Shown here in pieces: positions 6,752 to 15,627 of a DNA stretch of 32,670 nt. The stretch covers positions 3,820 to 36,489 of the forward strand of contig JAVHLK010000049.1 of assembly GCA_031082285.1 (NCBI GenBank), in the 5' to 3' direction. Within the stretch, counting starts at the first letter, position 1, and every line of letters starts with the position of its first letter. The notes under the pieces were generated by a model that was not told the DNA's origin, did not search any database, and saw only the letters and a program-made list of their open reading frames with translations. The translations under genes and the position numbers were made by a program. The DNA is from Desulfomonilaceae bacterium. Lineage in GTDB: Bacteria > Desulfobacterota > Desulfomonilia > Desulfomonilales > Desulfomonilaceae.

Positions 6752-8629
6752 ATGGCGAATTTCGAGACTGTCGAAGTAACCACTGACATATTGTTGTGCG
6801 GCGGCGGCATGGCGGCATGCGGCGCTGCTGTTGAGGCTGCCTATTGGGCCAACAAGAACGGTCTCAAGGTGACCCTGGTCGACAAGGCGGCCATGGACCG
6901 TTCCGGCGCAGTAGCCATGGGCCTCTCGGCCATCAACCAGTACGTGGACATCAACAGCGGCAACAACACCGTTGAAGACTACGTCCGTTACGTGCGCAAC
7001 GACCTCATGGGCATCGCGCGTGAAGACCTGGTCTATGACATAGCCCGTCACGTCGACTCGTCGGTTCACCTGTTCGAAAAATGGGGACTTCCGATCTGGT
7101 TGGACGCGGAAGGCAAGTACGTCCACGAAGGTCGCTGGCAGCTCATGATCAACGGCGAGTCCTACAAGGTCATCGTGGCCGAAGCCGCGAAGAATGCTCT
7201 GACCCAGCAGGGCGGCGAGTATTTTGAGCGTGTTTTCATCACGACTCCGCTGCTCGACGGCGATCGGATCGCCGGTGCGGTGGGATTCAGCACACGTGAA
7301 GACAAGTTCTACGTGTTCAAGGCCAAGGCCGTGCTGGCAGCCATGGGTGGTGCGGTTCACGTGTTCAAGCCCAGAAGCTCCGGTGAAGGTCTCGGTCGTG
7401 CATGGTATCCGCCCTGGAACTCCGGTTCCAGCCTGGCTTTCACCCTGCTGGCCGGTGCCGAGCAGACCTGCCAGGAAGTCCGCTTCATCCCCGTCCGCTT
7501 CAAGGACGCGTATGGACCGGTCGGTGCATGGTTCCTCCTGTTCAAATCCCGTGCGACCAATGCGTTCGGCGGCGAGTACATGGTCGAGCGTAAGGACGAA
7601 CTGGCAAAATGGGGATCCTACGGCGCGGTGAAACCCATTCCCGCGAACCTGCGTAACTACCTGGGCATGCTCGACGAGTTCGAGGGTCTCGGCCCGATCT
7701 ACATGAGGACGGAAGAGGCCATCCAGAAGATCGCGGATCAGTACAAGGACGATCCCAAGGCCTACAAGAAGAAGATGAAGGAACTCGAGGCCGAAGCTTG
7801 GGAAGACTTCCTCGACATGACGATTTCCCAGGCCATTCTCTGGGCCGGAACAAACGTTCAGCCCGAAGAGAAGTCCTCTGAGATCGCGGCCGCGGAGCCC
7901 TACTTCATCGGTTCGCACTCCGGTGCATCCGGCGCCTGGGTCAGCGGTCCCAAGGATCTGGCTCCTGCGGATTACTTCTGGGGCTACGAGTACATGTCGA
8001 CCGTAAAGGGCCTGTTCTGTGCGGGTGACGCGTCCGGTGCATCCAGCCACAAGTTCTCCTCCGGCTCCCACGCGGAGGGTCGTGCGGCCGCCAAGGCCAT
8101 GGTGCGGTTCGTGCTGGACAACAACACGCAGCCCAATGTGGACGCGGGCGCGGTCGAGGAACTGAAGAAGCAGATCCTGAAACCTCTGGATCTCTTTGCC
8201 GAGCACGCGGCCAAGTCGAGCGATCCCGACATCAACCCCGAGTTCTGCAAGCCCAAGATGTTCATGTTCCGGCTGCAGAAGATCATGGACGAGTACGCGG
8301 CAGGCGTCTCCGCCGGCTTCAAGACCAACAGGCCGAAACTGGAGAGGGCTCTCGAACTGATCGGTTGGCTCAAGGAAGACTCCGAGAAGCTGGCTGCCGA
8401 GGATCTCCATGAGCTGATGCGCTGCCACGAGAACATCCAGAGAATGTGGCAGGCCGAGACCCATGTCAGGACGGTTCTGTTCCGTGAAGAGACCCGTTGG
8501 CCGGGATACTACTTCCGGAACGACTTCCCGACTCTCGACGAAGCCAACTGGAAGGTGTTCGTCAACGCCACGTATAAGAACGGCGAATGGGAAATGAAGA
8601 AAGTTCCCGTCCTTTCCATCGTCGACTAA
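6752..8629 (+). CDS. aprA: Adenylylsulfate reductase, alpha subunit
   Basis: 625 aa, catalytic flavoprotein of dissimilatory sulfate reduction (APS + 2 e- to sulfite + AMP; reversible). It belongs to the fumarate reductase/succinate dehydrogenase flavoprotein superfamily. The FAD motif ILLCGGGMAACGAAVEA is at about residues 13-29, followed by DRSGAVAMGLSAINQY. FCAGDASGASSHKFSSGSHAEGR near residue 425 is the second flavin-contact region. The ATG at 6752 is preceded by GGAGG (6740-6744); the longer in-frame reading from 6674 overlaps aprB and lacks a ribosome site. It is 20 bp after aprB. Codon use is very biased (nearly all AAG, CTG, GGT/GGC), pointing to high expression. A strong intrinsic terminator follows before qmoA. 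Confidence 0.97.
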   Translation: MANFETVEVTTDILLCGGGMAACGAAVEAAYWANKNGLKVTLVDKAAMDRSGAVAMGLSAINQYVDINSGNNTVEDYVRYVRNDLMGIAREDLVYDIARHVDSSVHLFEKWGLPIWLDAEGKYVHEGRWQLMINGESYKVIVAEAAKNALTQQGGEYFERVFITTPLLDGDRIAGAVGFSTREDKFYVFKAKAVLAAMGGAVHVFKPRSSGEGLGRAWYPPWNSGSSLAFTLLAGAEQTCQEVRFIPVRFKDAYGPVGAWFLLFKSRATNAFGGEYMVERKDELAKWGSYGAVKPIPANLRNYLGMLDEFEGLGPIYMRTEEAIQKIADQYKDDPKAYKKKMKELEAEAWEDFLDMTISQAILWAGTNVQPEEKSSEIAAAEPYFIGSHSGASGAWVSGPKDLAPADYFWGYEYMSTVKGLFCAGDASGASSHKFSSGSHAEGRAAAKAMVRFVLDNNTQPNVDAGAVEELKKQILKPLDLFAEHAAKSSDPDINPEFCKPKMFMFRLQKIMDEYAAGVSAGFKTNRPKLERALELIGWLKEDSEKLAAEDLHELMRCHENIQRMWQAETHVRTVLFREETRWPGYYFRNDFPTLDEANWKVFVNATYKNGEWEMKKVPVLSIVD

Positions 8630-8647
8630 CTCTTAACTTCACATACG

Positions 8648-8688
8648 AAACTCCGGGTGCCCTTCTGGGGGGTGCCCGGAGTTTTCTT
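8648..8688 (+). terminator. Intrinsic terminator between aprA and qmoA
   Basis: The arms AAACTCCGGG (8648-8657) and CCCGGAGTTT (8675-8684) pair perfectly. The stem can extend inward by about five pairs (two of them G-T), and it is followed by a TTTTCTT tract. It lies 18 bp after the aprA stop in the middle of the apr-qmo cluster. Partial readthrough here would make aprBA mRNA exceed qmoABC mRNA. Confidence 0.85.
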
Positions 8689-8707
8689 CCGGAATGAGGA
8701 AAGATTT

Positions 8708-8747
8708 GAGGGAGCTTCATGCTCCCTCATAGCCCTTCTGAGGGAGG
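8708..8747 (+). promoter_or_regulatory. Mutually exclusive hairpins at the qmoA ribosome site
   Basis: GAGGGAGC (8708-8715) pairs perfectly with GCTCCCTC (8721-8728) around a 5-nt loop. The core CTCCCTC (8722-8728) can instead pair with a second GAGGGAG (8740-8746), which is the qmoA Shine-Dalgarno. Two identical arms thus compete for one complement: one fold frees the ribosome site, the other hides it. This is a two-state arrangement by sequence only; no ligand or regulator is evident. Confidence 0.45.
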
Positions 8748-8751
8748 AAGC

Positions 8752-10017
8752 ATGGCTGGAGAGAAGACCGTATTGGTCGTCGGGGGCGGTATTAGCGGGA
8801 TCACGGCAGCGCTGGAAGCTGCGGAAGCAGGATGCAAGGCCGTCCTGGTGGAGAAGGAGCCTTATCTTGGGGGCCGCGTAGCCCGGATGAACAAGTATTT
8901 TCCGAAGTTGTGTCCTCCCACATGCGGCCTGGAAATCAATTTCAGAAGACTGCGAAGAAATCCCGACATTACCGTGCACACCCTCGCTACCGTCGAGACC
9001 ATAACCGGGAGCCCCGGTTCCTATACGGCAACGATCAAGATGTTGCCTCGCTACGTGGAGGACCGGGCGGCTACGAGCAAGTGCGTAGATGATTGCCCGG
9101 TTGAAATACCGAATGACTTCAATTACGGCATGGACAAGGTTCAGGCAGTGCGGCTGCCCTATGCCATGGCCTACCCGATGCATCTAGTCGCGGACGGAGA
9201 TGCATTGAAAAAGGCTCAGGGATCGCCTGAATTCAACGCGTTCGTTGAGTCCTGCGCGTCCAAGGGCATTCAGATCAATCTGGATGCCAAGCCGGAGACC
9301 TTTCAGGTAACCGCGGCCTCGGTCGTATGGGCAACCGGATGGAGACCGTACGACGCAACCAAGCTGGATAAGCTGGGATTCGGAAAATATCCCAACGTCA
9401 TCACGAATGTTATGATGGAAAGACTGGCTTCCGCGAACGGGCCGACCAAGGGAGCGATCCTTCGTCCTTCCGACGGCAGGAAGGTGAACAATCTCGCATT
9501 CGTCCAGTGCGCAGGTTCGAGGGACGAGAATCATCTGCCCTATTGCTCCTCGATATGCTGTTTGGCCTCTCTGAAGCAGGCCACCTATCTGCGAGACTAC
9601 AACCCGGACGCGCAGGCTCATATCTTCTATATAGATCTGAGGGCTCACGGTCGGTTCGAGTTCTTCTACGACCGGGTAAGAAACGACGAGAAGATTCTTC
9701 TCACAAAAGGGAAGATCGTACACATAACCGAAGATCCCGTTACCAAAGACGTGATTTTGGAAGGAGAGGACATACTCTCCGGTAGCAAGATTCGCCGCAC
9801 CTTCGACATGGCTGTCCTCGCCACCGGTATGCAACCGAACACGAGCCTGGAAAAAGTTCCGGCTCCGGGGGTAAGTTACGACGAGTTCGGCTTTGTGGTT
9901 TCGGATGAAGGGATTCACGCCACGGGTGTCACCAAGCGGCCCATGGATGTGGGCACCTGTTTGCAGGATGCTACGGGAGCGGCTTTGAAAGCCCTTCAGG
10001 ATACGGTGGGGAGGTAA
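8752..10017 (+). CDS. qmoA: Quinone-interacting membrane-bound oxidoreductase, QmoA
   Basis: 421 aa. QmoA is an HdrA-like flavoprotein of the QmoABC complex, which passes electrons from menaquinol to AprBA on the cytoplasmic side of the membrane. The FAD-binding motif TVLVVGGGISGITAALEAAEAG is at about residues 6-27, followed by VEKEPYLGGRVA. Cysteine-bearing segments CPPTCGLEI (about residue 55) and CAGSRDENHLPYCSSICC (about residue 250) are typical of HdrA/QmoA. It lacks the ferredoxin clusters of QmoB. The ATG at 8752 follows GAGGGAGG; an ATG at 8719 lies in the loop of the upstream hairpin and is not a credible start. It overlaps the Shine-Dalgarno region of qmoB at its end. Confidence 0.95.
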   Translation: MAGEKTVLVVGGGISGITAALEAAEAGCKAVLVEKEPYLGGRVARMNKYFPKLCPPTCGLEINFRRLRRNPDITVHTLATVETITGSPGSYTATIKMLPRYVEDRAATSKCVDDCPVEIPNDFNYGMDKVQAVRLPYAMAYPMHLVADGDALKKAQGSPEFNAFVESCASKGIQINLDAKPETFQVTAASVVWATGWRPYDATKLDKLGFGKYPNVITNVMMERLASANGPTKGAILRPSDGRKVNNLAFVQCAGSRDENHLPYCSSICCLASLKQATYLRDYNPDAQAHIFYIDLRAHGRFEFFYDRVRNDEKILLTKGKIVHITEDPVTKDVILEGEDILSGSKIRRTFDMAVLATGMQPNTSLEKVPAPGVSYDEFGFVVSDEGIHATGVTKRPMDVGTCLQDATGAALKALQDTVGR

Positions 10018-10021
10018 GTCC

Positions 10022-12313
10022 ATGGATCATAAGATAGGAGTCTATATCGAGACCGGCTACGGCATCGGCGACGCCCTGGACATCGAGGCCCTTTCCGCCG
10101 TTGCTACGGATGAGTTCGGCGTGGCGGTATGCAGAGCCGATGCATACTGGAACGACCCGGAGAAGCTCGCGATTATTCGCAACGACATTTCCGGTGAGGG
10201 ACTCACGGCCGTGATCATCGCGGGACCGTCCCCTCGGGTGTTCCAGGAGGAGTTTGCCTTTGAAGGCGCCTTTACCGAACGGATTAATCTTCGAGAGCAT
10301 GTCATCTGGTCGCACCCGGCGAACGATGAAGACACGCAGATGCTTGCAGAAGACTACATCAGGATGGGAATCACCAAGGCGTCGAAATACCAGGACAGGC
10401 CTCCTTTCATGGAAGAGGTCGAAAAGTCGATTCTGGTCATCGGCGGCGGCATGACCGGGTTGACCGCGGCTCTGGATGCCGCGGCGGCAAATTACCAGGT
10501 ATACCTTGTGGAAAAAGAGGCCCGGCTTGGCGGATGGGCAAACAATTTTCATAAGGTCTTTACCGGAAAGCCTCCGTACGGTCGAATCGTGGATTCGCCG
10601 ATTCAGGAAAAAATAAAAGCGGTGAACGCCAGTGACAAGATAAAGGTCTTCACCGGACAAAGAGTCTTCAGCATTTCCGGAGCGCCGGGAATGTTCGATG
10701 TGGTCATCAGACCGGACGGCGATTGGATCAAGAAGCTCGACAAGGAACAGAACGAGTGGCTGGCGGCCAAGAAGGCCAAGGAAGCCTCGGGAACGGAAGA
10801 GGAAGAGACCCCCAAGCCGCCTGCGCCGGAGGAGGCGGAGGCTGTGGGGGAAGAGCAGGAAGAGTCCATTGACTTTGCTCATGAAAAGGTTCGTGTCGGT
10901 GCGGTCGTTCTCGCAGCGGGCTGGCGACCGGAGAATCTTTCGGGCCATGAGAATCTTGGCTACGGGAAATATCCGGATGTGGTCACCAGCGTCCAATTGG
11001 AGGAACTGGCGACCAAAGGAAAGATCACGAGACCTTCCGACGGGAAAGAAGTCAATTCCATAGCCTTCATCGAGTGCAACGACGGCAAGACCAAACACCC
11101 GTTGCTGTACGCATCTTTCGTAAACAGCCTTGTGACTCTGAAACAGGCCCATTATCTCCGCACGACGAACCCGGAAGGGAAAGCCTACATCTTCTATGAG
11201 AACATGCGGACTCCGGGTCAATATGAGAAATACTATCAAGATCTCCAGAACGATCCAGGGATCTTTCTCTCCAAGGGAACTCCGGTGAGCGTTTCCAACG
11301 GCGCGTCGTCGTTGACCGTCGAGCTCAAGGACACGCTGTTGGGCGAGAAGGTGAAGGTCAATGTAGACATGGTGGTGCTTTCCACCGGAATGGTGCCCAT
11401 GACCAAGGATTCGGCCATAGTGAATCTAAAGTATCGTCAGGGTCCCTTTCTCCCGGAGAACCTCTACGGATTCAATGATTCTCATTTCATCTGCTTTCCC
11501 TACGAGACTCAGAGAACCGGCATCTATACTGCGGGATGCGTCCGAGGACCCATGGACTTTCAGAGCTGCGAACTCGACGCGACCGGTGCGGCGCTGAAGG
11601 CCATCCAATGCGTTGAGCTCACCGCTCAAGGAAAGGGGGTTCACCCCAGGGCGGGCGATGAGTCCTTCCCCGAAATCTTCATCACACGGTGCACGCAGTG
11701 CAAACGGTGCACTGAGGAATGCCCCTTCGGCGCGTACGACGAGAAGCCCGACGGGACGCCGCTCCCGAATCCGACTCGATGCCGGCGATGTGCAATCTGC
11801 ATGGGATCGTGCCCTGAGCGAATCATTTCCTTTAGAGACCATTCCGTGGACATGATCGGGTCCATGGTGAAATCGGTTCATGTTCCCGACGAGTACGCGG
11901 AAAAGCCTCGCGTGATCGTCTTCATTTGCGAGAACGACGCATTGCCGGCCGTGGACATGGCGGGCATCGAGAGACTGCAGTACAGTGCGTACGTGAGGTT
12001 TATACCCCTCAGGTGTCTGGGGAACATCAATCTGGTTTGGATAGCCGATTCCCTCTCCAAGGGAATCGACGGTATACTGTTGATCGGATGCAAGTACGGC
12101 GACGACTATCAGTGCCATTTCGTCAAGGGGAGTGAGCTCGCGGAGTATCGCATGGGTAAGATCTCCGAAACCCTTCAGCGGCTCGTTCTGGAACCTGATC
12201 GTATCCAGGTGGAACAGCTTGCCATCGACGAGTACGGTAAGATCCCGGAATTGATAGACGGTTTCATCGAAACGCTGTCCGAGTTCGATCCCAACCCGTA
12301 CAAAGGCTTCTAA
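10022..12313 (+). CDS. qmoB: Quinone-interacting membrane-bound oxidoreductase, QmoB
   Basis: 763 aa. HdrA-like flavoprotein with a C-terminal MvhD-like domain. An N-terminal region of about 130 residues precedes the FAD motif ILVIGGGMTGLTAALDAAA (about 138-156). Two [4Fe-4S] ferredoxin motifs follow: Cys557, 560, 563, 567 and Cys587, 590, 593, 597. The last 150 residues (VIVFICENDA..., RCLGNINLVWIADSLSKGIDG, IGCKYGDDYQCHF) resemble MvhD, the electron-entry subunit of methanogen hydrogenase/Hdr. Residues about 250-283 form an acidic, Pro/Glu-rich insertion, probably an exposed loop. The ATG is four bases after the qmoA stop with GGGGAGG overlapping the qmoA end. QmoB is proposed to mediate contact with AprBA. 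Confidence 0.95.
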   Translation: MDHKIGVYIETGYGIGDALDIEALSAVATDEFGVAVCRADAYWNDPEKLAIIRNDISGEGLTAVIIAGPSPRVFQEEFAFEGAFTERINLREHVIWSHPANDEDTQMLAEDYIRMGITKASKYQDRPPFMEEVEKSILVIGGGMTGLTAALDAAAANYQVYLVEKEARLGGWANNFHKVFTGKPPYGRIVDSPIQEKIKAVNASDKIKVFTGQRVFSISGAPGMFDVVIRPDGDWIKKLDKEQNEWLAAKKAKEASGTEEEETPKPPAPEEAEAVGEEQEESIDFAHEKVRVGAVVLAAGWRPENLSGHENLGYGKYPDVVTSVQLEELATKGKITRPSDGKEVNSIAFIECNDGKTKHPLLYASFVNSLVTLKQAHYLRTTNPEGKAYIFYENMRTPGQYEKYYQDLQNDPGIFLSKGTPVSVSNGASSLTVELKDTLLGEKVKVNVDMVVLSTGMVPMTKDSAIVNLKYRQGPFLPENLYGFNDSHFICFPYETQRTGIYTAGCVRGPMDFQSCELDATGAALKAIQCVELTAQGKGVHPRAGDESFPEIFITRCTQCKRCTEECPFGAYDEKPDGTPLPNPTRCRRCAICMGSCPERIISFRDHSVDMIGSMVKSVHVPDEYAEKPRVIVFICENDALPAVDMAGIERLQYSAYVRFIPLRCLGNINLVWIADSLSKGIDGILLIGCKYGDDYQCHFVKGSELAEYRMGKISETLQRLVLEPDRIQVEQLAIDEYGKIPELIDGFIETLSEFDPNPYKGF

Positions 12314-12325
12314 GGAGGTTCTTCC

Positions 12326-13534
12326 ATGTCGAAGGAATTTGTTGCCGAACCCGATCTTCAGTTCACCAAGGACCTCATCGCGGCCGGCGCCGGAGACTTG
12401 AAGAAGTGTTATCAGTGTGCGACCTGTTCGGTTGCCTGCAGGATAGCTCCGGACAACAGACCGTACCCCCGCAAGGAGATGATCTGGGGTCAGTGGGGCT
12501 TGAAGGATCGTCTACTGAACGATCCCGACGTGTGGTTGTGTCATCAGTGTAACGACTGCTCCACTCAGTGCCCCAGAGGCGCAAAACCCGGGGACGTTCT
12601 CAAGGCCGTCCGAAAGATGAACATCCAGAAGCATTCATGGCCGCGGTTTCTCGGGACCCTGGTCGGCGAGCCGTCTCTGTTCGTGGCGGCCATAGGAATC
12701 CCGATCGTGGTGGTTCTGCTTCTGGTGTACATCAGCGGCTGGACTTTTCCGGAAGGGCCGATAACCTACTCCGGCCATCACCTTGGGGAAGGATTCATAT
12801 GGGTGAGATTGATTCAAGTGGTCTTCACCGCGGCCCTGGTCTTTGCCGTGGTATCCATGGTCATCAGCCTGAAGAGCTACTGGAACAGTTTGGAAACGAA
12901 TAATCCGGTCCTCGAGGGAGGGCCTCGACGAGACTTCATTCCCAGCCTGATCGAGGCTCTCAAGGAGATTCTGCCCCACACCACGTTCAAGGAATGCGAG
13001 GCGAACAACATCCGGTACGCCGCGCACCTTATGGCCTTTTGGGGTATGATCGGGCTGTTGGTCACGACGGCTATCGTGGCCTTCAATTTCGACATACTGG
13101 GGCTCAAACCGCCCTCGCTGTCGGGACCGGGCACCGTACCCATCAAGATTTTGGGCAACGTAAGTGCAATTGCATTCATAGTCGGGCTGGGAATCATGCT
13201 GGTCAGGCGCATGACCGCTCCGGACCAGGCAGGAAACAGCTCCTACTTTGATTGGCTGTTTCTCTTCTTCATTTTCGGCACCGGCGTGACTGGCCTTCTC
13301 ACCCAGCTGGTGCGTTGGGCCGGGTCTGCTCCGGGAGCGTACTCCCTGTACACGATCCATCTCATGTTCGTACTGGCGCTGTTGCTTTATTTGCCTTTCT
13401 CCAAGTTCGCGCACATCGGGTACCGAACCGTTGCCATTGCATGGTCAAAGTCCGCGGGGAGAGACATCAAGCTGGGCGTCGAACCCAACTACGCGCCGCC
13501 CGCGGCGGTGGAACAGGCCGAGCCTCAGGGGTGA
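12326..13534 (+). CDS. qmoC: Quinone-interacting membrane-bound oxidoreductase, QmoC
   Basis: 402 aa. A fusion of an HdrC-like iron-sulfur domain and a cytochrome b domain that oxidises menaquinol in the membrane and hands electrons to QmoAB. The N-terminal part has two CxxCxxCxxxC motifs (Cys28, 31, 34, 38 and Cys72, 75, 78, 82). About six hydrophobic segments follow between residues 115 and 380 (for example VAAIGIPIVVVLLLVYISGW and LMFVLALLLYLPF), resembling the NarI/HdrE heme-b subunit. His residues in the helices (for example THLMF-like IHLMF near the last helix) are candidate heme ligands. The start follows TAAGGAGG by seven bases and the gene is 12 bp after qmoB. The long terminator at 13583 ends the unit. 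Confidence 0.95.
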   Translation: MSKEFVAEPDLQFTKDLIAAGAGDLKKCYQCATCSVACRIAPDNRPYPRKEMIWGQWGLKDRLLNDPDVWLCHQCNDCSTQCPRGAKPGDVLKAVRKMNIQKHSWPRFLGTLVGEPSLFVAAIGIPIVVVLLLVYISGWTFPEGPITYSGHHLGEGFIWVRLIQVVFTAALVFAVVSMVISLKSYWNSLETNNPVLEGGPRRDFIPSLIEALKEILPHTTFKECEANNIRYAAHLMAFWGMIGLLVTTAIVAFNFDILGLKPPSLSGPGTVPIKILGNVSAIAFIVGLGIMLVRRMTAPDQAGNSSYFDWLFLFFIFGTGVTGLLTQLVRWAGSAPGAYSLYTIHLMFVLALLLYLPFSKFAHIGYRTVAIAWSKSAGRDIKLGVEPNYAPPAAVEQAEPQG

Positions 13535-13582
13535 GTGTGCGCTCAATGAGCCGCGACCGGATCGAGGAGGCCGCGTAAAATT

Positions 13583-13630
13583 ATGCAATAGGCCGTCGGA
13601 GATCAATCTCCGGCGGCCTATTGCATTTCG
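13583..13630 (+). terminator. Strong terminator after qmoC
   Basis: A nearly perfect hairpin of about 20 pairs (13583-13626): ATGCAATAGGCCG pairs with CGGCCTATTGCAT, then a single T-G pair, then CGGAGAT with ATCTCCG, with a 2-4 nt loop. It is followed by a short T run (TTT) on the plus strand; on the minus strand the 5' side gives AATTTT, so it may work in both directions. It ends the aprBA-qmoABC unit. Confidence 0.85.
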
Positions 13631-13818
13631 CCTGCCTCCGTTCGGTCTGTGCAAAGCGAAACGCGCGGGGGACTCGCGGAAGTGTCGAGCGTACAGGAAT
13701 ACGTCACCTTATATGGGAATACGTGAACTCCTTGTATGAATGATATGAGTGCGCATCGGTCTTTCGGTGTCAAGCTCGAGCCTGCGGCTTTTGGGTTCTC
13801 AAAAGGTTCGGGAACGAG

Positions 13819-14052
13819 TCAGCACGATATTCTCTGTTCGAATCTTTCCCATAGCAATCCGGCAATCTCCTCGCCGACATCGGCCCAATCTTCGTGAGCA
13901 TCACTCAAGTATCCGGAAAGATCCTTCGACCATCGGGACTTATCCGAGCGCATGTAACTTCTCAAGAAACTCCCGTACAACCCCTCATACATATACGGGG
14001 TAATCCTCTCCATGTCGTTGACTATCTTCTGAGCCTTATATGTTGTGTTCAT
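13819..14052 (-). CDS. Small hypothetical protein, 77 aa
   Basis: An unrecognised protein with an aromatic, charged composition (MNTTYKAQKIVNDMERITPY... ending FEQRISC). It has no signal peptide, membrane segment or cysteine pair, only one Cys at the C terminus. The prediction is helical and soluble, rich in Trp, Tyr, Asp and Glu. A good Shine-Dalgarno, AGGGAGGAACAGG-ATG, supports it as a real gene. It is alone on the minus strand between the qmoC terminator and divergent purB. No function can be inferred. Confidence 0.6.
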   Translation of the reverse strand: MNTTYKAQKIVNDMERITPYMYEGLYGSFLRSYMRSDKSRWSKDLSGYLSDAHEDWADVGEEIAGLLWERFEQRISC

Positions 14053-14189
14053 CCTGTTCCTCCCTGTCCGTAACGAAGCCGGCCGGAGATCCGCGTGTGT
14101 TTCGTCGTGTACTATATTAGATGCTCAAGCGGCCGGACGGTTTCAAGAGGGGGGGTATCCGGAAGTGAACGCGAAGGATAATTCAGGCG

Positions 14190-14219
14190 TTTACAAAGGT
14201 GAGGGAGACGTGATATGCT
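14190..14219 (+). promoter_or_regulatory. Possible promoter of purB
   Basis: TTTACA (14190-14195), an 18-bp spacer and TATGCT (14214-14219, four of six matches) lie 73 bp before the purB start. It is a moderate sigma70 match and the best I found in the purB upstream region. Confidence 0.33.
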
Positions 14220-14291
14220 TGAACGGTCACGTTTGCTGGGGCTGTAGTACGCGTATTTCATGTCTTTGTTGGGTAATGAAAGGACGGTCTG

Positions 14292-15584
14292 TTGATTCCA
14301 CGGTACACGCTTGAAAAAATGGGGAAAATATGGAGACCCGAAAACCGCTACCGCAAGTGGCTCGATATAGAGCTGGCCGTGTGCGAGGCCTGGGCCGAAC
14401 GAGGAGTCATTCCGCGTGAGAGCATGGAGAATATCCGTCGACGGGCGGACTTTGATGTGGAACGCATCGATGAGATCGAGAAGGTCACACGCCATGACGT
14501 GATCGCGTTTACCACCAGTGTTGCCGAGTATGTGGGAGAGGATTCGCGGTATATCCACAGAGGGCTCACGTCGTACGATGTCGTGGACACCGCGCTGTCC
14601 ATGCTGCTCAAAGAGGCCGGGCTCATTATCCGACAAGACTTGCTTGATCTGCTCGATGCCCTGAAATCACGGGCCGTGGAACACCGTTATACGCCCATGG
14701 TGGGCAGATCGCACGGAATCCACGCCGAACCCATTACGTTCGGTCTTAAGCTGGCAATATTTTACGGAGAAATATCGAGACACCTGAACCGCTGGGAAGC
14801 GGAGTTGGATACCATCTCGGTGGGTAAGATCTCCGGAGCGGTGGGGACGTTTGCCCACCTCGATCCCGCCATGGAAACGGAGGTGCTCGAAAGGTTGGGA
14901 CTCAAGTCCGCACCGGCATCCAACCAGATCATCCAGAGGGACCGCCACGCCGCGTACTTTTCCGCCTTGGCCCTCATTGCTTCAAGCGTGGAGAAGATAG
15001 CCGTAGAGATCAGACACTTGCAGCGTTCAGAGGTGGCCGAGGTGGAGGAGTTTTTCCACAAAGGGCAGAAGGGATCGTCCGCCATGCCTCACAAGCGCAA
15101 CCCGGTGCTCACCGAGAATCTCAGCGGCCTGGCTCGAATCGTACGGGCCAACGCAATAGCCGCGATGGAGAACGTCCCCTTGTGGCACGAGCGCGACATT
15201 TCTCATTCGTCCGTCGAGAGGATCATTGCCCCGGACTCAACCATCCTCGCGGACTTCATGCTTTGCCGCCTCACATCGGTCGTGCGCGACATGACGGTCT
15301 ATCCGGAAAAAATGCTGGCCAACCTTCACCGAAGCCATGGGCTCATATTCTCGGAATCGATACTCATTCGACTTGTCGACCGGGGACTGACCAGAGAAGA
15401 CGCGTACGCCCTGGTGCAACGAAATGCCATGAAGGCGTGGGAAGAAGGATCTGATTTCAAGGAAACGCTCTTGCGGGATGAAGATATTTTCGAGCATCTG
15501 ACTCAGGAAGAACTGGATGCCGCGTTTGATCTGAAGCACTGCCTGCGCTGGGTGGACGCTATTTTCGAGCGCGTCTTTTCGTAA
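14292..15584 (+). CDS. purB: Adenylosuccinate lyase
   Basis: 430 aa. Catalyses two fumarate-releasing steps of purine synthesis: SAICAR to AICAR, and adenylosuccinate to AMP. The N terminus MIPRYTLEKMGKIW is the family standard and requires the TTG start at 14292, which has AAAGGA seven bases upstream. The fumarase/aspartase superfamily signature SSAMPHKRNP is present near residue 260, with the substrate-binding RSHGIHAEP (about residues 138-146) and TSYDVVDTA earlier. It is transcribed alone as far as can be seen and is followed 80 bp later by the cell-wall cluster. Confidence 0.97.
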   Translation: MIPRYTLEKMGKIWRPENRYRKWLDIELAVCEAWAERGVIPRESMENIRRRADFDVERIDEIEKVTRHDVIAFTTSVAEYVGEDSRYIHRGLTSYDVVDTALSMLLKEAGLIIRQDLLDLLDALKSRAVEHRYTPMVGRSHGIHAEPITFGLKLAIFYGEISRHLNRWEAELDTISVGKISGAVGTFAHLDPAMETEVLERLGLKSAPASNQIIQRDRHAAYFSALALIASSVEKIAVEIRHLQRSEVAEVEEFFHKGQKGSSAMPHKRNPVLTENLSGLARIVRANAIAAMENVPLWHERDISHSSVERIIAPDSTILADFMLCRLTSVVRDMTVYPEKMLANLHRSHGLIFSESILIRLVDRGLTREDAYALVQRNAMKAWEEGSDFKETLLRDEDIFEHLTQEELDAAFDLKHCLRWVDAIFERVFS

Positions 15585-15627
15585 TATGTTTCAACGAGTT
15601 GGGAACAAAACATAAAGTGAAACTGTC

